Origin: an uncultured Flavobacteriaceae bacterium
Lineage (GTDB): Bacteria; Bacteroidota; Bacteroidia; Flavobacteriales; Flavobacteriaceae
Direction: 5' to 3'
Assembly: GCA_947497145.1 (NCBI GenBank)
Contig: CANMFQ010000018.1
Coordinates: forward strand, 31,879-95,878
Length of the DNA: 64,000 bases
Notes under the pieces: model-generated
What the model saw: the letters and a program-made list of their open reading frames with translations, nothing else
The model's database searches: none
What the model was told of the DNA's origin: nothing
In this document: piece after piece, positions 29,443 to 39,180 of the stretch
Numbering within the stretch: the first letter of the stretch is position 1
Layout: each line of letters begins with the position of its first letter
Made by a program: the position numbers and the translations under genes

Positions 29443-32373
29443 ATGAATAGACAATTTTGTATGCAATTTTTAAGAGTTCCCTTTTTCTTTTTACTAACAA
29501 CATTTTTTGTAAATGCCCAGCAAAACCCACTAGTTGCAGGAGACAGTGTTGCCCAAAAGCAGTGGGTTGAGAAAACCTACAAGGCCATGTCTTTAAGCGA
29601 GAAGTTGGGACAGCTTTTTATGGTAAGTGTAGCTTCTAATCAAAGTAAAGCAAGTATAGATAGGGTTGCAAAACTGATAAAAGAGCAACATATTGGAGGT
29701 ATTATTTTCTCTACAGGCGGACCAGTAAGGCAAGCACAATTAACAAATAAGTTTCAGGCAATATCAAAAATACCCCTTATGATTGGTATGGATGCCGAAT
29801 GGGGGCTTTCAATGCGCTTAGATTCTACCTATGCATTTCCGTATAATATGACCCTTGGCGCTATTACTGATAATGCTATTGTTGAGAAAGTAGGCCGTCA
29901 AATAGGAAAACACGCCAAGCGATTAGGCGTACATATAAATTTTGCTCCTGATGTAGATATCAACACAAATCCTAAGAACCCTATTATTGGCAGTCGTTCT
30001 TTTGGTGAAGATAGAGACAATGTTACTAATAAAGCCATAGCTTTTATGAGAGGTATGGAAAGCGCTGGTGTACTTTCTAGTGGTAAACACTTTCCAGGGC
30101 ATGGTGATACCGCTACCGATTCACATAAAGCACTACCTATAATTAATCATTCTAAAAAACGCCTCGATAGCATAGAACTCTATCCGTATAAAAAATTGAT
30201 AGCGGCTGGTTTAAGTAGTATTATGGTAGCTCATTTAGAAGTACCTGCATTAGAATTACAACAAGAACTTCCCTCGTCATTATCAGCACAAATAATTACT
30301 AGTATTTTAAAAGAGCAAATGAAATTTAAAGGGTTGGTTTTTACTGATGCTTTAAATATGAAAGGGGTTTCTAATACAGGAATAAATGGAGATGTTGAGT
30401 TAAAGGCTTTCTTAGCTGGCAATGACATGTTATTGATGCCTACCGAAGTGGTAAAGGCAAAAGAAAAATTAACACAAGCCTATCAAAATGGGATATTTAC
30501 CGAGCGGCGACTGGCTAGTTCTGTGAAGAAAATATTAATGGCGAAATATAAGGTAGGCCTGCATCACTACAAACCGGTTTCGTTAAAGAACTTGTATGAG
30601 GATTTAAATAGTAGGGAAGATGATTTGGTGTATGAGGAGGCTATTGAACATGCGATTACGGTAGTGAAGAATTCGTATTATTTATTAGGGATAAAAAAGC
30701 TTGAAAATAAGAAAATTGCCTATGTGAAATTTGGTGATTCTGATAGTGCTCCTTTTCTAAAAATGTTAAATAAATATGCGCCTGTTACGCAAGTTAATGG
30801 GAAAGATATAGCCACTTTAAAACAGAAGCTCAAAGATTATAATTTGATTATAATAGGTCTTCATAAAAATAATGATAGCCCATGGAAATCGTATAAATTT
30901 TCGAATAAAGAAAAGGCTTGGTTGCAAGAAATAGCTGCAGAACGCAGCTCTAACACCGTTTTAGCTGTTTTCGCTAAACCCTATGCATTATCGGGTATTC
31001 GCTCTTTTGAAAATATTGATGCTGTTGTAGTTGGGCATCAAAATAGTAAACTGGCGCAAGAAAAAACTGCTCAGGTAATTTTTGGTGCAATAGGCGCTAC
31101 GGGTGTATTACCAGTAAGTGTGCATAGTGATTTACCTGTAAATACAGGGGTATCATTAAAATCGTTATTGCGATTGGGGTATAGTTACCCTGAGCGTGTA
31201 GGTTTTAATGCCACCAAACTGGCAAAAGTTGATGAGTTAGTGCAGAATGGCTTAGATTCGTTAATGTATCCCGGTGCACAGGTGTTAATTGCTCGTAAAG
31301 GAAAAATTATTTATAACAAGGGTTTTGGTAAACCTACCTATGCGTCAGAAGAGAAAATAACTCCAAATCATATTTATGATTTAGCTTCAATTACAAAAAT
31401 ACTGAGTACGCTTCCTTTGATAATGAAGATGGAAGAAGAGGGCGAAATTGCATTGAATGATACATTTGCAGACCTAGTGCCTGAATATGAAGATACAGAG
31501 CTAAAAAATGTGACGGTATTAAAAGCACTTTCGCATTATGGAAGATTACCTGCATGGATTGCTTTTTATGCAAGCACTTTAGACAAACAAAGAAAACCAT
31601 CAGCTGAATTTTACAGAACAAAGCCTGAAGCAGGCTTTTCAATAAAAGTAGCAAACGATTTGTATTTAACTGAGGCGTACAATGATTCTATTTATGATCG
31701 TATAGGTAGGCAGAGTCTTAAATCAAACCGTTATCGTTATAGTGATGTGGCCTATTACGTAATGAAAAAATATATTGAAGATAAAAAGGGAGAGCGTATA
31801 GATAGGTTGGTTGATAGTTTTTTGTACCAGCCTTTAGGGGCTTTTAGTACCAGTTTTAATCCGTTAGAGAAATTCCCTAAAAATAGGATTGTTCCATCGG
31901 AGGAAGACAATTACTATCGATACCAAAGGGTTCAAGGTTACGTACATGATATGGGGGCTGCCATGCAAAATGGCGTAGGAGGTCATGCGGGTTTGTTTAG
32001 CAATGCTAGTGATGTGGCAAAAATAATGCAAATGTACCTTCAAAATGGTTTTTATGGCGGGGTACGTTTTTTGGCAGCTAGGACAATAAAAAAATTTAAC
32101 ACCTGTTATTTTTGCGATAAAAATGTACGTAGAGGGGTAGGGTTTGATAAACCACAATTAGGCGATTCTGGCCCCACCTGTGGGTGTGTGTCACGTAAAA
32201 GTTTTGGTCACAGTGGCTTTACAGGAACTTATACTTGGGCAGATCCCGAAAAAGAAATAGTGTATGTGTTTTTGTCTAACAGAACATATCCTTCAGCTTC
32301 GAATACACTTTTGGTAAAATCAGGACTTAGAACTCGCATTCAACAGGCAATATACGATGCCCTTGAAGATTGA
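29443..32373 (+). CDS. Glycoside hydrolase family 3 / serine beta-lactamase-type hydrolase fusion
   Basis: A 976-aa secreted protein (signal peptide to about residue 24, FFVNAQ). Residues ~45-380 are a GH3 N-terminal domain of beta-N-acetylhexosaminidase (NagZ) type, with KHFPGHGDTATDSH (about 214-227, the mobile His loop) and the nucleophile Asp in VFTDALNMKG (about 301). A GH3 C-terminal-like region follows. Residues ~590-970 are a class C beta-lactamase/DD-peptidase-like domain with the catalytic SITK (about 648-651), a YSDVAYY motif and HSGFTGT near the end. Fusions of this kind occur widely in Bacteroidota and are linked to muropeptide processing. Confidence 0.93.
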   Translation: MNRQFCMQFLRVPFFFLLTTFFVNAQQNPLVAGDSVAQKQWVEKTYKAMSLSEKLGQLFMVSVASNQSKASIDRVAKLIKEQHIGGIIFSTGGPVRQAQLTNKFQAISKIPLMIGMDAEWGLSMRLDSTYAFPYNMTLGAITDNAIVEKVGRQIGKHAKRLGVHINFAPDVDINTNPKNPIIGSRSFGEDRDNVTNKAIAFMRGMESAGVLSSGKHFPGHGDTATDSHKALPIINHSKKRLDSIELYPYKKLIAAGLSSIMVAHLEVPALELQQELPSSLSAQIITSILKEQMKFKGLVFTDALNMKGVSNTGINGDVELKAFLAGNDMLLMPTEVVKAKEKLTQAYQNGIFTERRLASSVKKILMAKYKVGLHHYKPVSLKNLYEDLNSREDDLVYEEAIEHAITVVKNSYYLLGIKKLENKKIAYVKFGDSDSAPFLKMLNKYAPVTQVNGKDIATLKQKLKDYNLIIIGLHKNNDSPWKSYKFSNKEKAWLQEIAAERSSNTVLAVFAKPYALSGIRSFENIDAVVVGHQNSKLAQEKTAQVIFGAIGATGVLPVSVHSDLPVNTGVSLKSLLRLGYSYPERVGFNATKLAKVDELVQNGLDSLMYPGAQVLIARKGKIIYNKGFGKPTYASEEKITPNHIYDLASITKILSTLPLIMKMEEEGEIALNDTFADLVPEYEDTELKNVTVLKALSHYGRLPAWIAFYASTLDKQRKPSAEFYRTKPEAGFSIKVANDLYLTEAYNDSIYDRIGRQSLKSNRYRYSDVAYYVMKKYIEDKKGERIDRLVDSFLYQPLGAFSTSFNPLEKFPKNRIVPSEEDNYYRYQRVQGYVHDMGAAMQNGVGGHAGLFSNASDVAKIMQMYLQNGFYGGVRFLAARTIKKFNTCYFCDKNVRRGVGFDKPQLGDSGPTCGCVSRKSFGHSGFTGTYTWADPEKEIVYVFLSNRTYPSASNTLLVKSGLRTRIQQAIYDALED

Positions 32374-32638
32374 TGGTGTGTTGTTGCTTGGTAAAGATTA
32401 AATCGAGTCATAATTAGTGATTTTGCGTCTCAACAAGAGTAGAAAAAGTTACTGCTAAGAAAAATAATAGTGTACTGGTTTTGGTAGACGAAATGATTAT
32501 TAATTATTTAATTTTCAGTTGATTATAATTTTGCATGTATTTTGTTGCTCTTGGTTTGAGAAAGAGAAATTAACTTGATTAACCTATAAATAATCTTGTA
32601 GCTACATACTTCCTATATGTTTTTACTAAATTTGACTA

Positions 32639-33781
32639 ATGAAAATAGCAATTGTATGTTATCCAACATTTGGCGGTAGTGGCGTAGTCGCAACCGAATT
32701 AGGTATCGCGCTTGCCAACCGTGGTCATGAAGTACATTTTGTAACCTATAGACAGCCCGTAAGGCTTGGTCTTTTAAATAATAAGATACACTTTCACGAG
32801 GTTCATGTACCCGAATATCCTTTATTTCAATATCAACCCTATGAACTGGCCTTGTCCAGTAAATTGGTAGATACCATTAAATTATATGGTATAGAATTGC
32901 TACATGTGCATTATGCTATACCCCATGCTTATGCGGGTTATATGGCAAAACAAATGTTGTTAGAAGAGCATATTCATATTCCTATGATTACCACCTTGCA
33001 TGGTACAGATATTACCTTGGTAGGAAAACATCCTTTTTATAAACCAGCGGTTACTTTTAGTATTAATAATTCGGATGTAGTCACCTCAGTTTCTGCAAGT
33101 TTAAAGCAGCAAACACTGGATATTTTTGATATAAAAAGGGAGATAGCAGTTATTCCTAATTTTATTGATAAGAGCAAATATAGTTCAGCATTTACAGATT
33201 GTCAACGTTCTTTAATGGCTGAAGATCATGAGAAAATAATTACGCATATTAGTAATTTTAGAAAGGTAAAGCGTATTCCTGATGTGATCCATATCTTTAA
33301 TAGGGTTCAAGAAAAACTACCAGCCAAATTGGTGATGGTAGGTGAGGGACCCGAAAAAGAGGGCGCCGAGTTGTTGTGTGAAGAATTGGGTATTGCTGAT
33401 AAAGTCATTTTTCTTGGAAATAGTAATGAAATTGATCGAATTTTATGTTTTTCAGATTTATTTGTCTTACCATCAGAATCGGAAAGTTTTGGTTTGGCAG
33501 CATTAGAAGCCATGATTAATAAAGTACCTGTGATTTCAAGTAATGCAGGCGGAATACCAGAAGTGAATGAGCATGGTGTGACTGGTTTTTTAAGTGATGT
33601 GGGGAATGTTGCTGAAATGGCAGAAAATGCTATTAAAATATTACATGATGATACTGTTTTAGAAAAATTTAAGGAAAATGCAGTCAAATCAGCAGAAAAG
33701 TTTGATATTTTAGAAGTATTACCCTTATATGAGGCGGTATATGAAAAAGCATATAATAGTAGGTTTGACAAAAAAATGTAG
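32639..33781 (+). CDS. bshA: N-acetyl-alpha-D-glucosaminyl L-malate synthase BshA
   Basis: A 380-aa GT4 glycosyltransferase that makes the first bacillithiol intermediate from UDP-GlcNAc and L-malate. The N-terminus has the BshA signature YPTFGGSGVVATELGIALA. LHGTDITLVGKHP, NFRKVKRIPDV and the GT-B donor motif PSESESFGLAALEAM follow. Length and start (ATG 32639) fit the family. bshB and bshC are not in the window. The lipoprotein gene 4 bp downstream is probably co-transcribed. Confidence 0.94.
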   Translation: MKIAIVCYPTFGGSGVVATELGIALANRGHEVHFVTYRQPVRLGLLNNKIHFHEVHVPEYPLFQYQPYELALSSKLVDTIKLYGIELLHVHYAIPHAYAGYMAKQMLLEEHIHIPMITTLHGTDITLVGKHPFYKPAVTFSINNSDVVTSVSASLKQQTLDIFDIKREIAVIPNFIDKSKYSSAFTDCQRSLMAEDHEKIITHISNFRKVKRIPDVIHIFNRVQEKLPAKLVMVGEGPEKEGAELLCEELGIADKVIFLGNSNEIDRILCFSDLFVLPSESESFGLAALEAMINKVPVISSNAGGIPEVNEHGVTGFLSDVGNVAEMAENAIKILHDDTVLEKFKENAVKSAEKFDILEVLPLYEAVYEKAYNSRFDKKM

Positions 33782-33785
33782 TTAG

Positions 33786-34241
33786 ATGAAAGTAGTTGTA
33801 ATTGTAGTGGCTTTAATTTTGGCATCTTGTAATGGAGTAAAAAAAATGTCTATGGATGATGAAAACACAGAAAATGCTGGTTCAGATAATATGCTAGAAT
33901 TAGTGATGCAAGATGAGGCGGCAGTATTTGATACAGATACACTGTTGATCATAAGAGACGGAAAGCGACTAAAAAGTTTTTTTTCAAAACTAAATAGAAC
34001 TAGGAAACCTGGTTTGCCACTTCCCACTATTGATTTTTCAAAAGAAATGCTCGTTATACAATGTAATGCTCAACAAGACGAAAATGGAATAGTGCCACTC
34101 TACCTTATTGATGAAACCGATTCAGAAATAACAATAGGATTAAAAAGAAAGAAGCTTGGGAAAAATAAAGCGCCAGTGATGAGCAACCCTTTTTGCATAT
34201 ATAAAATGCCTTTGTCTTCAAAAGAAATCGTTTTAAAATAG
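33786..34241 (+). CDS. Small lipoprotein of unknown function
   Basis: A 151-aa protein with an SPII signal (VVVIVVALILASC, lipidated Cys at residue 15), an acidic stretch (DDENTENAGSDN) and a compact C-terminal domain (LLIIRDGKRLKSFFSKLNRT; DFSKEMLVIQCNAQQDENG). No family is recognised. It follows bshA by 4 bp, which suggests co-transcription, but nothing in the sequence ties it to bacillithiol. Confidence 0.75.
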   Translation: MKVVVIVVALILASCNGVKKMSMDDENTENAGSDNMLELVMQDEAAVFDTDTLLIIRDGKRLKSFFSKLNRTRKPGLPLPTIDFSKEMLVIQCNAQQDENGIVPLYLIDETDSEITIGLKRKKLGKNKAPVMSNPFCIYKMPLSSKEIVLK

Positions 34242-34368
34242 GTAGGAGATAGGCGTTTTTTAGGGTTTTACTTTCTTTGTAACGAAGATAGTAGCAGTTT
34301 ATAGGTGTTTTTTGGCTGTGAGAAAACCGCCTAATACCTTCGTAGTGTAATATCCCAAATTTTACACC

Positions 34369-35535
34369 ATGAAAAACCTTATCCCAACACTTCTAGTATT
34401 GGTATTTTTACATATCAATACGACTTCAGCTCAAGAAGAAATAAAAACCACATCAAAAAAGAAGACCGCTCAACGTTCCTGGATTTTAGGTCTGGGCTAC
34501 AATTTTGTTGATGATTCTGGCGGAGGAATACATGATTTGTTCTCTATTAAATCAGATTGGAATTATGTTCCTTACCCAAGTAGATTAAGTTTTGGACGAT
34601 ACTTTGAAAATGGCTTGGGAATAGAATTTATTGGAACATACAACAAGTATAAGAAGGGCAAAATAATTGAAGGTGTCGTTAATGATACCGAAAAGAGCTA
34701 TGCAGCATTCGATGCCCGATTGAGTTATGATTTAAATAAAATAGTTGGTTATACGGGTTGGTTAGACCCTTATGTAGGCGTTGGTTATGGATACACCAGC
34801 TCTGATAATGTACCTAAAAGCACCTTTAATGCAACAGTAGGATTTAGAACCTGGATTACCGAACGTTTTGGGTTGGATTTTAATTCTACCGGAAAATGGA
34901 AAGCAGGAAAAGAGGGAACAAACCATCTTCAGCATGCTGCTGGAATTGTTTATCGCTTTGGAATGGAGGGCTTATCTCGTAAGGAAATGGAGGAACTAGC
35001 ATCGTTAAAGGAAATAGAAGAGGCAAATAAACGTTCTGCTGATTCTATTGCAGCGGTGAATAGAGAGAAAGAAGCTTTGGCTGAACGTATGGCAGAAGAG
35101 CGAGAAAAAAATAGATTGGCGGAGATAGAAAAGGCAAAAATAGAAAAGGAAAACCAACGTAAATTGGGTATTGATAAAGAAATTAGTGAACTAGGGTATG
35201 TATTTTTTGATTTAAACTCTTCGTATTTGAATGAAAAATCAAAAAATGTATTAAATGATTTGATCACCTTGCTGAACAGAAATCCTGGTATTGTGTTAAA
35301 GGTTACTTCGCATACAGATAGTAGAGGATTGGCTACATATAATAAATGGTTATCAAAACGAAGAGCCGATAATACCATAGCTTATTTAGTAGAACAAGGT
35401 ATTGCTGCAGAGAGGCTTATGTCAGCATCTTATGGCGAAGAGCTTTTATTAAATGAATGTGACGATAATACCTATTGTCCTGAAGAAAAACATAAGATAA
35501 ATAGGCGGTCAGAATTTATTATCCTCAAGTATTAG
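34369..35535 (+). CDS. OmpA-family outer-membrane protein
   Basis: A 388-aa protein: a signal peptide (to TTSAQ, residue 22), an N-terminal eight-strand-type barrel (about residues 35-200), an Ala/Glu/Lys coiled coil (about 205-270, EKEALAERMAEEREKN) and a peptidoglycan-binding OmpA C-terminal domain (about 272-388). The last domain contains YVFFDLNSSYLNEKSKNVL and TSHTDSRGLATYNKWLSKRR, with the Asp/Arg diaminopimelate-binding residues. It probably anchors the outer membrane to the cell wall. A terminator lies 50 bp downstream. Confidence 0.93.
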   Translation: MKNLIPTLLVLVFLHINTTSAQEEIKTTSKKKTAQRSWILGLGYNFVDDSGGGIHDLFSIKSDWNYVPYPSRLSFGRYFENGLGIEFIGTYNKYKKGKIIEGVVNDTEKSYAAFDARLSYDLNKIVGYTGWLDPYVGVGYGYTSSDNVPKSTFNATVGFRTWITERFGLDFNSTGKWKAGKEGTNHLQHAAGIVYRFGMEGLSRKEMEELASLKEIEEANKRSADSIAAVNREKEALAERMAEEREKNRLAEIEKAKIEKENQRKLGIDKEISELGYVFFDLNSSYLNEKSKNVLNDLITLLNRNPGIVLKVTSHTDSRGLATYNKWLSKRRADNTIAYLVEQGIAAERLMSASYGEELLLNECDDNTYCPEEKHKINRRSEFIILKY

Positions 35536-35875
35536 ACTTAGTATATAAAAAAGGAGTAGAATATTTTGTAATGTGCGTAAATAAAAACCTAGCGTGGGCA
35601 TGCTTACGCTGGGTTTATTTTTAAAGTAGAAAGAGAGCTAATAATATAGACCGTTTTTCAACTTTCAACATATCATAGATAGCTTTTGAAACCATTTATA
35701 CTATGGCAGAGTAGTATATTTTGAAGTAATTTAAGAGTGCATTAAATTTTTAAACTTTCTAAATCGATTTTAATTTTATTTTGATGTAACAAATTATGTA
35801 TTACTAGTACTAACAAGTAAAATCAACAATCAATTATTCTTGCTGAGTTGAGAATACTATTAAAATCAATTTTTT
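35536..35875. other. Intergenic region holding a terminator and the promoter of the AIM24-like gene
   Basis: 340 bp without a gene. It holds the rho-independent terminator at 35585-35622. The remainder is AT-rich, with no further structure that I can defend. Confidence 0.5.
35585..35622 (+). terminator. Rho-independent terminator after the OmpA-family gene
   Basis: AAACCTAGCGT (35585-35595) pairs with ACGCTGGGTTT (35606-35616), with one T-G wobble and a 10-nt loop, followed by ATTTTT (35617-35622). Confidence 0.85.
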
Positions 35876-36673
35876 ATGAACGCACATGAAATAGATTATG
35901 AAATTTTCGGCGAAGAAATGCAATATGTCGAAATAGAATTAGATCCTCAAGAAGCTGTTGTAGCTGAAGCAGGTAGCTTTATGATGATGGATACTGATGT
36001 TAAGATGGAAACCATTTTTGGAGACGGCTCTAACCAAGATAAAGGAGTGCTTGGAAAGATATTTTCCGCAGGAAAACGTATGTTAACAGGTGAAAGTCTG
36101 TTTATGACAGCATTTTTAAACATAGGACATGGAAAAAAGAAGGTGAGTTTTGCTTCGCCTTATCCTGGTAAAATATTACCTATAGATTTATCAGAAAAGC
36201 AAGGGAAGTTTATTTGCCAGAAAGATGCCTTTTTATGCGCAGCAAAAGGTGTTTCTGTAGGAATAGAATTTTCTAAAAAATTAGGACGCGGTTTGTTTGG
36301 CGGAGAAGGGTTTATTATGCAAAAATTAGAAGGAGATGGTATGGCATTTGTTCATGCTGGTGGTACTATGGCACGAAAGGAATTGGCTGCAGGTGAAGTC
36401 TTGAAAGTAGATACAGGTTGTATTGTAGGCTTTAGCCAAACAGTTGATTATGATATTGAGTTTGTAGGTGGTATTAAAAATACTGTCTTTGGTGGTGAAG
36501 GGCTTTTCTTTGCTACACTTAAAGGGCCAGGTGTGGTTTATGTGCAATCATTGCCATTTAGTAGATTGGCAGGTAGGGTCTTGTCAGCGGTTCCAAGAGG
36601 AGGTAAAGATAAAGGCGAAGGTAGTATTTTAGGTACGTTGGGAGATATTGTAGGTGGAGATAATGGATTCTAA
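35876..36673 (+). CDS. TIGR00266 / AIM24-like family protein
   Basis: A 265-aa all-beta protein. Family strings: YVEIELDPQEAVVAEAGSFM near the N-terminus, LFMTAFLNIGHG, the glycine-rich RGLFGGEGFIMQKLEGDG, and near the end VFGGEGLFFATLKGPGVVYV and QSLPFSRLAGRV. Homologues of mitochondrial AIM24 occur broadly in bacteria, and no molecular function is established. A strong hairpin separates it from the convergent leuB. Confidence 0.9.
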   Translation: MNAHEIDYEIFGEEMQYVEIELDPQEAVVAEAGSFMMMDTDVKMETIFGDGSNQDKGVLGKIFSAGKRMLTGESLFMTAFLNIGHGKKKVSFASPYPGKILPIDLSEKQGKFICQKDAFLCAAKGVSVGIEFSKKLGRGLFGGEGFIMQKLEGDGMAFVHAGGTMARKELAAGEVLKVDTGCIVGFSQTVDYDIEFVGGIKNTVFGGEGLFFATLKGPGVVYVQSLPFSRLAGRVLSAVPRGGKDKGEGSILGTLGDIVGGDNGF

Positions 36674-36683
36674 ATAAAAAGAT

Positions 36684-36725
36684 AAAACCGCAATGAAATT
36701 TCAAAAAATTCATTGCGGTTTTTTT
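36684..36725 (+). terminator. Terminator between the AIM24-like gene and convergent leuB
   Basis: A perfect 14-bp stem, AAAACCGCAATGAA (36684-36697) and TTCATTGCGGTTTT (36709-36722), with an 11-nt loop and a T-run extending to 36725. The A-rich upstream side could also serve the minus-strand leu operon. Confidence 0.92.
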
Positions 36726-36741
36726 CAAATATAAATGGGGA

Positions 36742-37860
36742 TTAAATAATAGTAGACCTTCCTAAGCCAATATTTTCATCATTAATATTCATATTTTCAT
36801 CGGAATCAACAATGTTTTCTGCTATAAAATCGCCTACATAGTCGGTGCCGTATTTACTACTCCCTAAAATATCAGGTGTGATAACTCCTTTAACAAATGA
36901 TTTTTGCACGGCAGAGGCAACAGCATTAGCCTCTTCGTACAACCCAAAATGTTGTAACATTAGTACGGTGCTAAAAATTGAAGCTACAGGGTTAGCAATA
37001 TTTTTTCCTTTTGCCTGCGGGTATGAGCCATGAAAGGGTTCAAACATAGCATTTTCAGTTCCGACAGAAGCTGAAGGCAATAAGCCCACCGAACCAATAA
37101 TCACACTCCCTTGGTCAGATAGAATATCACCAAACATATTGTCTGTTAAAATCACATCAAACTTTGAAGGGTTCAATATAAGCTGTACTACCGCATTGTC
37201 TATGAATAAGCATTCTAATGCTACCTCTGGGTAACTCTCTGCAATTTCGGTAACTACTTTTCGCCATAGTCGCGATGTTTCTAACACATTGGCTTTGTCA
37301 ACAAGAGTGAGTTTCTTTTTTCTTTTTTTAGCTGCTTTAAAAGCCATGTGTGTAATACGAGCAATTTCACTTTCAGAATATTCACAAAGGTCAGAGGCTG
37401 CTGTGCCATCTTCGCTTAAGGTTTTTTTTCCAAAATAAATACCACCTGTTAGCTCTCTGTAAATTACAAAATCAGTCCCAGCAATTATTTTCTTGGGTAA
37501 AAGAAAATTTTCTACCAACGACGGAAAAACTTTTACCGGTCTAATATTAGCAAATAGACCCAATTCTTTTCTTAGCTTAAGCAAACCTTGTTCTGGTCGT
37601 ACTTTGGCTTCAGGGTTTTGATCATACTCTAGTGCACCTATAGCACCAAATAGAATAGCATCAGAGGCTTTGCACAGGTTTAAGGTTTCTTGTGGTAAAG
37701 GTTGCCCAGTATTTGAAATCGCAACAGCTCCTACCGGAGCTTTTGTGAATATAAACTCATGGTTGAAAGTTTCTTCAACTGCTTTTAAGCATTTTACTGA
37801 TTGAGCCAGTACTTCTGGTCCAATACCATCTCCTCCTAGTAGTGCGATTTTTAATTGCAT
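36742..37860 (-). CDS. leuB: 3-isopropylmalate dehydrogenase
   Basis: A 372-aa NAD-dependent enzyme of leucine biosynthesis. Motifs: LLGGDGIGPEVLAQ, the substrate-binding ELTGGIYFGKK (about residue 139), VDKANVLETSRLWRKV, and the metal-binding VILTDNMFGDILSDQ. The C-terminus carries a short acidic extension (VDSDENMNINDENIGLGRS) beyond the usual end. Its ATG overlaps the leuA stop by one base (position 37860), so translation is coupled. Confidence 0.97.
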   Translation of the reverse strand: MQLKIALLGGDGIGPEVLAQSVKCLKAVEETFNHEFIFTKAPVGAVAISNTGQPLPQETLNLCKASDAILFGAIGALEYDQNPEAKVRPEQGLLKLRKELGLFANIRPVKVFPSLVENFLLPKKIIAGTDFVIYRELTGGIYFGKKTLSEDGTAASDLCEYSESEIARITHMAFKAAKKRKKKLTLVDKANVLETSRLWRKVVTEIAESYPEVALECLFIDNAVVQLILNPSKFDVILTDNMFGDILSDQGSVIIGSVGLLPSASVGTENAMFEPFHGSYPQAKGKNIANPVASIFSTVLMLQHFGLYEEANAVASAVQKSFVKGVITPDILGSSKYGTDYVGDFIAENIVDSDENMNINDENIGLGRSTII

Positions 37861-39032
37861 TAGCTTACCTTTTCAATAACTACATTTGTTGCAGCTATGA
37901 TTTCATGAATATCATTATCCATGATTTCTTTTTTTCTATCGGCGAATTCTAAAAACTTTTGATAAACTTCGTCTAATTGCAATTTAGTAAGTTCATACCC
38001 TACCAATTTAGCACGATATGCTAAAGCAGCTCTACCACTTCTAGCAGTTAGTACAATTGAAGATTCATTAACCCCTACATCTGCGGGGTCAATAATTTCA
38101 TAGGTTTCTCTATTTTTAATGACACCATCTTGGTGAATTCCTGAACTATGAGCAAAAGCATTTGCTCCTACAATAGCTTTATTAGGTTGTACCATCATTC
38201 CCATTTTTTGAGAAACCATTTGGCTGGTACTGTATAGTAATTTACTGTTAATATTGGTGTCTAAGCCCAAATTGGGGTGCTGGCGTAATATCATAACCAC
38301 TTCTTCTAAAGACGTGTTTCCTGCCCGTTCACCAATACCATTTATGGTACATTCAATTTGGCGCGCGCCATTGGCAACTCCTGCTATAGAATTGGCTGTA
38401 GCCAAACCTAAATCATTATGGCAATGACAAGATAATACTGCCTTGTGAATACCTTTTACGTTCTCTTTTAGATATTTCATCTTAGCACCATATTCTTCAG
38501 GTAGGCAATACCCTGTGGTATCAGGAATATTTAAAACTGTTGCTCCTGCTGCAACGACAGCTTCACATACACGGGCTAAAAACTCATTATCAGTTCTTCC
38601 AGCATCTTCGGCATAAAACTCTACGTCTTCAACAAACTTTTTTGCATGACTGACAGCAGCTACTGCTCTTTCAATTATAGCATCACGATTGGAGTTGAAT
38701 TTATGTTTTATGTGTGAATCAGAAGTACCTATTCCTGTATGTATTCTTGGTTTTACAGCATGTTTTAACGCCTCTGCGGCAACCTCAATGTCTTTTTTAA
38801 CAGCGCGAGTTAACCCACATACTGTCGCATTTTTAACTAGTTTTGAAATTTCAACAACTGAATTAAAATCTCCCGGACTTGATATTGGAAAACCTGCTTC
38901 TATAATGTCAACACCTAAATTATCTAAACGTTCAGCAATAACTAATTTCTGTTCTGCATCTAGTTTGCATCCTGGAACTTGTTCCCCATCTCTAAGTGTG
39001 GTATCAAATATTTGTACTGTATCTTTGCTCAT
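37860..39032 (-). CDS. leuA: 2-isopropylmalate synthase, short form
   Basis: A 390-aa HMGL-like TIM-barrel enzyme condensing acetyl-CoA with 2-oxoisovalerate. Motifs: [38 protein letters not shown] (metal His), [20 protein letters not shown] and [16 protein letters not shown]. The about 130-residue C-terminal leucine-binding regulatory domain of long LeuA proteins is absent, so feedback control may differ (inference). It is first gene of a leuA-leuB operon. leuC and leuD are not adjacent. Confidence 0.93.
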   Translation of the reverse strand: MSKDTVQIFDTTLRDGEQVPGCKLDAEQKLVIAERLDNLGVDIIEAGFPISSPGDFNSVVEISKLVKNATVCGLTRAVKKDIEVAAEALKHAVKPRIHTGIGTSDSHIKHKFNSNRDAIIERAVAAVSHAKKFVEDVEFYAEDAGRTDNEFLARVCEAVVAAGATVLNIPDTTGYCLPEEYGAKMKYLKENVKGIHKAVLSCHCHNDLGLATANSIAGVANGARQIECTINGIGERAGNTSLEEVVMILRQHPNLGLDTNINSKLLYSTSQMVSQKMGMMVQPNKAIVGANAFAHSSGIHQDGVIKNRETYEIIDPADVGVNESSIVLTARSGRAALAYRAKLVGYELTKLQLDEVYQKFLEFADRKKEIMDNDIHEIIAATNVVIEKVS

Positions 39033-39078
39033 TATAATATTTGTGTAGTTTTATGCACTCTACGAAGATATGACCAAT

Positions 39079-39092
39079 AGGAGAAATCTCCT
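39079..39092. promoter_or_regulatory. Inverted repeat in the leuA / 514-aa gene divergent promoter region
   Basis: AGGAGA-AA-TCTCCT: 6-bp arms with a 2-bp spacer, 47 bp before leuA and 88 bp before the divergent gene. It is a candidate operator only. Confidence 0.3.
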
Positions 39093-39180
39093 AAAAAAGG
39101 TACTAAGTTTTACAATGCTTAATTACTTTTGGGTGTATCTAAAGTATTGATAAATAAATAATTAAACCCTTTTTTTTACG

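Noticed and set aside
32526..32533. TAATTTTG before bshA as a promoter -7 element
   Set aside because: It matches the -7 consensus, but no TTG lies at the expected distance upstream; such matches are common in AT-rich DNA.
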